From Phycisphaerae bacterium (GTDB lineage: Bacteria > Planctomycetota > Phycisphaerae > UBA1845), in contig JAJDDP010000071.1 of assembly GCA_029260235.1 (NCBI GenBank), positions 1 to 35,437 on the forward strand: a DNA stretch of 35,437 nucleotides. The letters are read 5' to 3'. The stretch's first letter is position 1; each line of letters starts with the position of its first letter. Positions 30,161-35,437 of the stretch are shown piece by piece. A program made the translations under genes and the position numbers. The notes under the pieces were generated by a model. That model was not told where the DNA came from, did no database searches, and saw nothing but the letters and a program-made list of their open reading frames with translations.

Positions 30161-30537
30161 GTACTGATGCATCATTCCTGGATGCCTTTGGCAGCTTGCT
30201 GGACAAAGATCAGAACGCGGACGAAGTGAAACGCCTGCGAAAAGAAAACGCATCGCTGCAGTCGGACAAAGCCAAACTCAACAAATTACTGGTGGCTACA
30301 TCGACCGAACGGAGCCACGCCAAGTCATACGTCGACCGCCTGCTCAATTCCATAGCTCGCGCCCGCGTCATACTTGGGTACACAAGCAACGACGAGACGT
30401 CGAATTCGGAGAGGATTCTTCTGATGCAAATGTTGTCTCGTGAGTTGGAGATGTACGCGCCACCCTGCAATAAGTCCACACAAGATATCGCCGACCAAAT
30501 CCGCATGGAAGTTGATGCGATAAGGAGTAAGACCTGA
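30157..30537 (+). CDS. Coiled-coil early protein
   Basis: ATG 30157 overlaps the gemA-like stop by 4 bp and gives 126 aa. A strongly charged coiled coil runs about residues 21-55 (DEVKRLRKENASLQSDKAKLNKLL), with helices to about 95 (YVDRLLNSIARARVILG, ERILLMQMLSRELEMY). No catalytic motif. It lies just upstream of the RecQ-type helicase, so it could be its partner or a structural early protein. AAGGAG near its end also serves the helicase gene. Confidence 0.6.
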   Translation: MSTDASFLDAFGSLLDKDQNADEVKRLRKENASLQSDKAKLNKLLVATSTERSHAKSYVDRLLNSIARARVILGYTSNDETSNSERILLMQMLSRELEMYAPPCNKSTQDIADQIRMEVDAIRSKT

Positions 30538-30538
30538 A

Positions 30539-31885
30539 ATGAGCAAGCCAGCAATAGCGATAGACCAAGACGAACTCGTCGAAGACACGATCGACTTGAT
30601 GATGCACAAGTGGAACATTGAATCGCTGCGGCCCATGCAGCGTGAAGCCATGACCGCCGTGATGTACGCCCGCGACTTGCTCATGGTGTGCCAGACCGGA
30701 CACGGCAAGAGCCTGTGCTATCAATTGCCCGGATTCTACTTCGATGGCACCGTCGTCATCTCGCCGCTGATCTCGCTGATGAAGGATCAGGTCGACAAGC
30801 TAAATCATCGGGGTATGGCATCGGCTTTCCTCAACTCTACGCAGGACCATCGCGAGCAGGCGGAGATCATGGAGCGTTGGAAGAAGAAGGAACTGCACGT
30901 TCTCTATGTGTCACCTGAACGGTTCCTGCAGCCTGCCATGATCGCGATGCTCAAGGGTTCGCGTGTGGATCACATCGTCGTGGACGAAGCGCACTGCATC
31001 GTTCAATGGGGTCACGACTTCCGCCCAAGCTATCACGGGCTGACCGCGATCCGCGACCTGTTTCCAGAGGCCATCATTAGCGCCTACACAGCGACAGCGA
31101 CGGAGAGCGTTCGTGATGAGATTATTAAGCTCCTTAAACTCAGCGATCCGACCGTTCTGATTGGCGAGTTTGACCGCCCGAACCTCAATCTATCCGTCGT
31201 GCCGCGCACGCACATTGATCGGCAACTCATTGACTACATCCGATCCGCTTCGCGAAGGTTTGGCGATGACGCCTCGGACGGGGCCAGTGAATCCACACGA
31301 AGTGTGGCAGGGATCATTTACTGCATCACGCGTGCCGATACCGTCCAGATCGCCGCAGTGCTGCGGTGTGCCAACATCAATGCCACATGCTACCACGCTG
31401 GCATGGACGACGACATGCGAGCGTCAGTGCAGGATCGATTCATGCAAGGCGAGCTAGAGGTCGTGGTGGCGACCGTGGCATTCGGCATGGGACTGGATCA
31501 TCCACATGTGCGTTTCGTGGTTCACGCGGCCATGCCCAGTTCGATCGAGACGTATCATCAGGAGATCGGACGCGCCGGTCGAGACGGCGAACCGGCAGAG
31601 TGCGTGATGTTCTACCACCCTGAAGACTGGACGACATGGTGCAAGGTATTCGGCATCAAGGTGGAGACCCAGGACGGGTTGCCACGCGTGCGACTGGAAA
31701 ACGAGAGCGAAAGAGCGAAGAACGTCCTGCTCAGAAGCATGGTGGACTATTGCGAGATCAACTACTGCAGGCATTGGTACCTGAGTGATTATTTCGACAA
31801 CGAACCGGCTTCGGATTCTTATTGCCAAACATGTGACAATTGTAAGGAGGCGTCAGGTGTTCGTTCGCTACAAGAAACCGGATGA
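30539..31885 (+). CDS. RecQ-type superfamily 2 DNA helicase
   Basis: This 448-aa protein contains all RecQ core motifs: LRPMQREAM (Q-like motif, 30-38), Walker A CQTGHGKSLCYQLP (51-64; the usual GGGKS has His), VVDEAHCIVQWGHDFRPSY (147-165), YTATAT (183-188), YHAGMD (285-290) and HQEIGRAGRDG (340-350), followed by the RecQ zinc site C410, C429, C432, C435. The winged-helix and HRDC domains are missing. RecQ unwinds DNA forks and branched DNA; here it may help phage replication or end processing during transposition. A 15-bp palindrome lies inside the linker at residues 252-257. Confidence 0.9.
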   Translation: MSKPAIAIDQDELVEDTIDLMMHKWNIESLRPMQREAMTAVMYARDLLMVCQTGHGKSLCYQLPGFYFDGTVVISPLISLMKDQVDKLNHRGMASAFLNSTQDHREQAEIMERWKKKELHVLYVSPERFLQPAMIAMLKGSRVDHIVVDEAHCIVQWGHDFRPSYHGLTAIRDLFPEAIISAYTATATESVRDEIIKLLKLSDPTVLIGEFDRPNLNLSVVPRTHIDRQLIDYIRSASRRFGDDASDGASESTRSVAGIIYCITRADTVQIAAVLRCANINATCYHAGMDDDMRASVQDRFMQGELEVVVATVAFGMGLDHPHVRFVVHAAMPSSIETYHQEIGRAGRDGEPAECVMFYHPEDWTTWCKVFGIKVETQDGLPRVRLENESERAKNVLLRSMVDYCEINYCRHWYLSDYFDNEPASDSYCQTCDNCKEASGVRSLQETG

Positions 31886-31982
31886 TGTTGGTTGGCTTGG
31901 GTATTTCACAACGTTCGATGGCGAAGTGATCGCCTTCGTGGGTCTGGACCGTCGAGTACTTTTCGTAAGGGAGATCAAGTAA
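31857..31982 (+). CDS. 41-aa small protein overlapping the helicase 3' end
   Basis: GTG 31857 is preceded by AAGGAGG with a 6-bp gap, a very strong ribosome site inside the last codons of the helicase gene. The product (MFVRYKKPDDVGWLGYFTTFDGEVIAFVG, then LDRRVLFVREIK) is short, beta-rich and not a known family. Its TAA overlaps the next gene's ATG by one base. The clean translation signal argues that it is real. Confidence 0.6.
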   Translation: MFVRYKKPDDVGWLGYFTTFDGEVIAFVGLDRRVLFVREIK

Positions 31983-32305
31983 TGGGCTGCCTGTTGTGCG
32001 ATACACGGCGACCACATAAGTGCGACGAATGGTCGATGGGCGCTGGCAAGTCGTACACCACTCCCGCAGTAAAGGAATTGGTGAGTCTACACATGCGGCA
32101 TTGTCGCAGTGAGACGGTTGACGCCACCGGAGAAATTCGAGCAACACTGATGGTCAACTTTGGGCCAAACGGTCGGTGCCGAGATTACGCCACGCTCGAC
32201 GAAACACTGTCTGTAAATATGCAGTTGGTCAGCATTTTGCAGCAATTGATATTGCGGATTGATAAGTATCGGATGAATAGCGATGTCACAGCGGCCGCCG
32301 TATAA
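31982..32305 (+). CDS. Small cysteine-rich early protein
   Basis: ATG 31982 overlaps the previous TAA by one base (TAATG), with GGGAG 8 bp upstream. The 107-aa product starts MGCLLCDTRRPHKCDEW with C3-x2-C6 and H12/C14, a possible zinc-binding knuckle, then a region with HMRHCRSETVDATGEIRATL and a helical C-terminus. It overlaps the following gene by 23 bp. No family is recognised. Confidence 0.55.
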   Translation: MGCLLCDTRRPHKCDEWSMGAGKSYTTPAVKELVSLHMRHCRSETVDATGEIRATLMVNFGPNGRCRDYATLDETLSVNMQLVSILQQLILRIDKYRMNSDVTAAAV

Positions 32306-32678
32306 ATTCCAGTCGGATACCGTCGTCGTCAAGGCGTTGTCCGTGAAGCAGCCATGGGCCAACCTCATCGCGAGCGGCAAGAAAACAATTGAGACGCGAA
32401 CGTGGCAGACGAAGCATTACGGCGCATTGCTGATCGTGTCGTCCAAACGCCCGGCGATCAACCCGGCAGGTTGCGCCGTTGCGATCGCATCGCTGACTTG
32501 CTGCTGGCCGATGTCCGAATTAGACGAAGAGCGGGCGATGTGTAGCGTGTACGAAGGTGCATTTTCGTGGGTGCTCTCTGGGATCGTCAAGATTGAACCG
32601 TTCCCGGTCAGCGGATCGCTACGTCTCTTCGACGTGGCGATACCGCGCAGTGTTTTTCTTGAATGGGCAAAACCGTGA
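32283..32678 (+). CDS. ASCH-domain protein
   Basis: This 131-aa protein has the ASCH domain signature: VKALSVKQPWANLIASGKKT (16-35), with the sequel IETRTW containing E37 and R39, then GALLIVSSKRP and AFSWVLSGIVKIEPFPVSG. ASCH proteins have a PUA-like beta-barrel that binds RNA, and some members are nucleases or N4-acetylcytidine hydrolases. In phages they are typical small early accessory genes; here it may handle modified nucleosides or RNA. No active-site conclusion can be drawn from sequence alone. It overlaps both neighbours, so it is part of the early unit. Confidence 0.85.
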   Translation: MSQRPPYKFQSDTVVVKALSVKQPWANLIASGKKTIETRTWQTKHYGALLIVSSKRPAINPAGCAVAIASLTCCWPMSELDEERAMCSVYEGAFSWVLSGIVKIEPFPVSGSLRLFDVAIPRSVFLEWAKP

Positions 32679-32911
32679 AGCGATCCCACAAGAAACCTAA
32701 GAGGCTTTGCATGGTTTCCTTTTGCACCGCCGGGCATGCCCCGAAGAGCCGCATGTGCGGGCCTCATTGGGAACTGGTTCCGCCTTGGCTGCGAAGGCAG
32801 ATCAAGAAACTGCATCGCCAAGTGAACCACGGCAACCTGCGTGCAGGACTGGAGTACTACCGCTTATTGCACACGGCTTGCGATTTCGCATTTAAGGCAG
32901 AAACCGCGTGA
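32663..32911 (+). CDS. Small zinc-binding phage protein
   Basis: ATG 32663 lies within the end of the ASCH gene. The 82-aa product has a C-x4-C-type knuckle (RLCMVSFCTAGHAPKSRMCGPHWELVP: C16, C21, H25, C32, H35), followed by WLRRQIKKLHRQVNHGNLRAG. The 'mC..Hw.lvP..l...i' pattern occurs in small phage proteins of unknown function. The strong basic charge suggests nucleic-acid binding. Confidence 0.65.
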   Translation: MGKTVKRSHKKPKRLCMVSFCTAGHAPKSRMCGPHWELVPPWLRRQIKKLHRQVNHGNLRAGLEYYRLLHTACDFAFKAETA

Positions 32912-33123
32912 ACAAGGAAACGCCTAATCAGATCATCGATCGCATTCGCGTAAACACAGAATACGCGCTCGATAGCATGTATACCTGCATGATTGAAGAT
33001 GACGCGACGCTAGGCGCGCGCAAGCGTCTCGTAGCGGTTTTGAAAGACCTGACCGCATTGAATCGCAAGCTAAACGGCTCCTTCAATCGGCATCGCCCCA
33101 GGGATTGGAAGGTGCCCGCTTGA
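32908..33123 (+). CDS. Small hypothetical helical protein
   Basis: GTG 32908 overlaps the previous stop (GTGA) and yields 71 aa, mostly helical (TPNQIIDRIRVNTEYALDSMYTC, LGARKRLVAVLKDLTALNRKL) with a basic C-terminus. No domain is recognised. It ends within the start region of the next gene, whose TTG lies one base inside its last codons. Confidence 0.55.
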   Translation: MNKETPNQIIDRIRVNTEYALDSMYTCMIEDDATLGARKRLVAVLKDLTALNRKLNGSFNRHRPRDWKVPA

Positions 33124-34406
33124 ACGCCGTTCAAACACAGTTTGAAGCCCCTTCGAATGAGTTTTGCCGCGTGCGGTTTCCGGTCACACGCGATGGCACG
33201 CACGTCACCGGTTCGGCTCATTTTCCGTACGCTGTGTGTGGACGCGATCAATGTCCGATCGACTACCATGTCCGATCGGCAGACGGTTCAATCGAGCCGG
33301 ACATTGACCCGAAAACCCAATCGCGTCTCGACGTCGTGCAGCGATATCGCCACTTGCTCGAAACCAACCAAGGCACGGCCAAGCACAAGATTGCAGAACG
33401 CGTGGCACGCGAATCGGCGATTCGCGTCAGCGTGCGTTCTGTTCAGCTTTGGGATCAAAAGTTTGAGATCGAAGGCGTCGATGGCCTGCGAGACAAGTAC
33501 ACAGCCCGCCCCTCTCGGATCGCAACGCTGCCCGAGGACATCGAACAACGTGCGCTCTTTATCTCAGTATGGTGGGCATTTCGCATTGGCAATTGCTGCC
33601 GTATCGACACCGCCATGATCTTGACATCCGCAAAGCTCGTTCGTGAGGCCACCACGATTGCCGATATCATTGCGACCATCGATTGCTACTATTCGCACGA
33701 ATGTGACCGGCAGCGATATCCATTCAAGCCGTTCGCGCGATGGGCTAAGTATGACTTCACGAAATGGCTGTACCGCGCAGCCGACCAGGCCGACTATCGT
33801 CGCCAGGCCGCCAAGGTGAGAGAAGGGCACGTCCCATTGCAGTCGCCCGCCACCATTCGACAACCCATCGTCACCGACCAGAAAACGCGCAGCCGCGATG
33901 CCAACAATCACCGAACCCGACGTAACATCCAGAAGCTTTCCGGCGTAAATGGAAGCTCGCGGACAGGCAAGCCGAGCACCGATGACGCCAAGCATTTCGC
34001 GGATGCCAAGAAACTGGAAGCCATGGGCGCAAAACCAGCCGCCCGGAAAATGCGTTCCAAGATCGACACGGGCGTGCCCGCGATGGCGGCTTGCAATGAA
34101 CCGAAAACGATAGCCGACTCGCTCGGCCTGTTGGATGACACCTATCGAGTGATGCTCATCAAGGCAGCACAGGGCGAAAGATACGCCCGGAACGAGGCCT
34201 CCGCGACGTTGCCGCTTTGGTGGGAGACGATGCCGCAGACCATTCGGAACAACATCGATTTCCGCGTGGACCATTGGCGAAAAACATTCCCGCGAGCGAC
34301 GGATCACGACGCCGACAGGCGACGCCTGTACATGCTCCTTCCCGAAATCCGCCGCCGAGGTTGCGGCGCCAACCAACTGGCCGTCGCAGCGAGATTACCG
34401 TCATGA
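33120..34406 (+). CDS. Protein with a MuA-like helix-turn-helix domain
   Basis: The start is TTG 33120, which has GGAAGG 7 bp upstream; TTG 33105 is the alternative. The 428-aa product has an N-terminal DNA-binding-like region at about residues 70-133: a helix with RYRHLLETNQGTAKHKIAERV, then ISVRSVQLW-type SVRSVQLWDQKFEIEGVDGL and RDKYTARPSR. This closely follows the MuA pattern (SVRSLQSWWTDYNRFDANGQ) and related transposase winged helices. There is no DDE core; the middle is basic and disordered and the C-terminal part helical (TIADSLGLLDDTYRVMLIKA). It may bind the phage ends or regulate transposition. It is the last gene of the early operon. Confidence 0.65.
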   Translation: MNAVQTQFEAPSNEFCRVRFPVTRDGTHVTGSAHFPYAVCGRDQCPIDYHVRSADGSIEPDIDPKTQSRLDVVQRYRHLLETNQGTAKHKIAERVARESAIRVSVRSVQLWDQKFEIEGVDGLRDKYTARPSRIATLPEDIEQRALFISVWWAFRIGNCCRIDTAMILTSAKLVREATTIADIIATIDCYYSHECDRQRYPFKPFARWAKYDFTKWLYRAADQADYRRQAAKVREGHVPLQSPATIRQPIVTDQKTRSRDANNHRTRRNIQKLSGVNGSSRTGKPSTDDAKHFADAKKLEAMGAKPAARKMRSKIDTGVPAMAACNEPKTIADSLGLLDDTYRVMLIKAAQGERYARNEASATLPLWWETMPQTIRNNIDFRVDHWRKTFPRATDHDADRRRLYMLLPEIRRRGCGANQLAVAARLPS

Positions 34407-34442
34407 GGACTTCCGATTCCACTTCCGATTTCCGTTTCTCCG

Positions 34443-34679
34443 GGTTCTGCGCAAACGTCATAAACCCCTTGTTTCATAGTGGTTTACGGCGAAATCCCGC
34501 CAGCGCAGAACCGGTTAACTCCGGCCCCATTCAGACTGCGCAGCGCAGAACCACAAAAATCCAAAAACTGACATAACTCCTTTAACTGTAAAGACTTACG
34601 GCGTTTTTCGTTCTGCGCAAAACCCGGGTTAAGTTCAGACGATCTAAGGGCGACTCTAAGGGCGACCGAGGTTCTGCGC
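34443..34679. repeat. Five copies of a GTTCTGCGC motif (candidate transposase-end sites)
   Basis: Copies on the plus strand are at 34443-34452, 34609-34618 and 34670-34679; on the minus strand (as GCGCAGAACC) at 34503-34512 and 34543-34552. Four are the full GGTTCTGCGC; one begins CG. Two are followed by AAA and three by TG. A TTACGGCG motif also repeats (about 34483 and 34597). Clusters of repeated short sites in mixed orientation at a phage end are typical of MuA-type end sites. Confidence 0.6.
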
Positions 34680-34839
34680 TGGGGATATAGCGCAAAAACT
34701 GCCCGCAGGCCCACAATACATTATTAAAGCAGGCCCTGCGGTTGGCGATCAGACATGTATCGAACGGCGCTTGAATGGCGCTCAGTCCCCTACTGCAGAG
34801 CAAGAAATGCGCGAGTCTATAGAATGAACTAGCCATTTT

Positions 34840-34873
34840 CTGAAGATTCAGTTACGATTGTTAGAATCTTCAG
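34840..34873. promoter_or_regulatory. 10-bp inverted repeat upstream of the last gene
   Basis: CTGAAGATTC (34840-34849) and GAATCTTCAG (34864-34873) form a perfect inverted repeat with a 14-bp spacer, 43 bp before ATG 34917. It may be an operator. No T-run follows, so it is not a typical terminator. A promoter in this stretch is not clear. Confidence 0.55.
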
Positions 34874-34916
34874 TATTGGTTTACCTTACAAAAAGGTCAT
34901 CCGCTGAGGGAAAGCC

Positions 34917-35312
34917 ATGTACAAACTCTTTGCATTCTGTGTTGGCCTGACGCTCTTTCTCCTTGCTACATTGTTTTTGTTCATACCGTCCAGACCAATC
35001 GAGCCATTTATCATTCCCATTGCCGTTTCGAACGAATCCCAACTACCAGAATCCCTTGCTGAGGGAAGAGTTGAGAAGCTCGAATCCAGTGGTCTAACGC
35101 ACTTTCCATATCCGGTACCCGATCCAGTTGAGCCGCAACTAAGGGCCTTTCTCTATCCGCTACACGATTCGACAGTACCACACTTGGAGCCCTTTATCCG
35201 TCCGGCCTTTGGCAATTCGGGCGAACCACATTTGAAACCCTTTGTCGAGCCAATAATCGAGCCAACAGACGATCACACCGAATCACAACCGGATGCCGGA
35301 GACGGCAACTAA
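34917..35312 (+). CDS. Membrane-anchored proline-rich repeat protein
   Basis: This 131-aa protein starts at ATG 34917 with GAGGGAAAGCC upstream. Residues 5-23 (FAFCVGLTLFLLATLFLFI) form one membrane anchor. The rest has short repeats of the type EPxLxPFxxP: VEPQLRAFLYP (71-81), VPHLEPFIRP (87-96), EPHLKPFVEP (103-112), with an earlier IEPFIIP. Period about 16-17 residues; ends acidic. No known family. It could be host-coded or phage cargo: it stands beyond the putative end sites and is more AT-rich than the phage genes. Confidence 0.65.
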   Translation: MYKLFAFCVGLTLFLLATLFLFIPSRPIEPFIIPIAVSNESQLPESLAEGRVEKLESSGLTHFPYPVPDPVEPQLRAFLYPLHDSTVPHLEPFIRPAFGNSGEPHLKPFVEPIIEPTDDHTESQPDAGDGN

Positions 35313-35406
35313 GGGAAGCGATCTTTCATCGCAGTGTCCCACTCCCCCAGTGCGTAGCTGGTGGAGCACATTGTTTTCCTTTCAAACATTCGCCGAACGC
35401 CTAATA

Positions 35407-35437
35407 ATGGAACCAATCACTACGCTCGAAGCTGCAT
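35407..35437 (+). CDS. Possible start of a further gene, cut by window edge
   Basis: ATG 35407 opens MEPITTLEAA and runs to the last base. The phrase 'ITTLEAA' is typical of helix-turn-helix openings (excisionase or MerR-type), but ten codons are not enough. No ribosome site is evident. The 94 bp before it (35313-35406) show nothing else. Confidence 0.3.
   Translation, partial: MEPITTLEAA

Larger units (their letters stand above)
34407..34916. other. 510-bp gene-free stretch; possible right end of the phage
   Basis: No gene is seen. The first 280 bp carry the GTTCTGCGC repeat cluster; then comes ordinary-looking AT-richer sequence, a 10-bp inverted repeat and the leader of the 131-aa gene. 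The early operon stops here and the repeats look like transposase-binding sites, so an end of the prophage may fall within this stretch. No terminal CA or target-site duplication could be fixed because the opposite end is outside the window. Confidence 0.6.

Noticed and set aside
33564..34376. 270-aa minus-strand frame opposite the 428-aa gene
   Set aside because: The plus-strand frame has a start with ribosome site, operon context and an HTH pattern; the reverse frame does not.
34407..34916. tRNA or small structured RNA gene in the right gap
   Set aside because: No cloverleaf or conserved arms could be traced; the visible pattern is the GTTCTGCGC repeat and one inverted repeat.

Overview
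The window is most of a Mu-like transposable siphophage, probably an integrated prophage. Diagnostic genes are a MuA-type DDE transposase followed directly by a MuB-type ATPase, a GemA/gp16-like protein, and a head module in Mu order: terminase small and large subunits, DUF935-type portal, MuF, protease I with a nested scaffold, cement protein, major capsid, gp36, gpG and gp37. No tail sheath is seen and the tape measure is short (445 aa), so the tail is probably non-contractile, as in B3/D3112-type phages. The host is a moderately GC-rich bacterium. The many small GAA-loop palindromes and dispersed hairpins look like those of environmental bacteria such as Planctomycetota, but that assignment is only a guess.

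Layout. Unlike Mu, which is transcribed almost entirely in one direction, this phage is divergent around about 23.2-23.8 kb. To the left, on the minus strand, from right to left: a zinc-ribbon membrane protein, a 683-bp gene-free hairpin-rich stretch, a lipoprotein, small pre-terminase genes, packaging and head genes (21.1-11.6 kb), tail tube, tape measure, a large tail protein, and a run of fibre or decoration proteins that leaves the window at position 1. To the right, on the plus strand: a control region with two divergent ribbon-helix-helix-like genes, small zinc and membrane proteins, transposase A, ATPase B, gemA-like, a coiled-coil gene, a RecQ-type helicase, an ASCH protein, small zinc proteins, and a 428-aa protein with a transposase-like helix-turn-helix. 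A 510-bp gene-free stretch with five copies of a GTTCTGCGC motif follows and may be the right end of the phage. The last gene (34.9-35.3 kb) may be host or cargo.

Control. A strong promoter (TTGACA-16-TATACT) lies so close to the 64-aa RHH-like gene that its mRNA should be nearly leaderless. TACTGG half-sites repeated 10 bp apart overlap the -10 box. The divergent 92-aa RHH gene makes this look like a lysogeny switch built from two RHH proteins rather than the Mu c/ner pair.

The most unusual signal is structural. Dispersed hairpins sit at gene borders throughout the phage: five of a 30-bp GGTGGCATGG...CCATG type, three of a CCCCGA...CGGGG type, and many small palindromes. At four places the gene edge or flanking sequence is duplicated on both sides of a hairpin or inserted gene, and the neighbouring protein is kept intact. 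At one site the two copies of an 18-codon gene end differ only at synonymous positions. At another the insertion supplies a new ribosome binding site. This suggests repeated small-module insertion or recombination at gene junctions.
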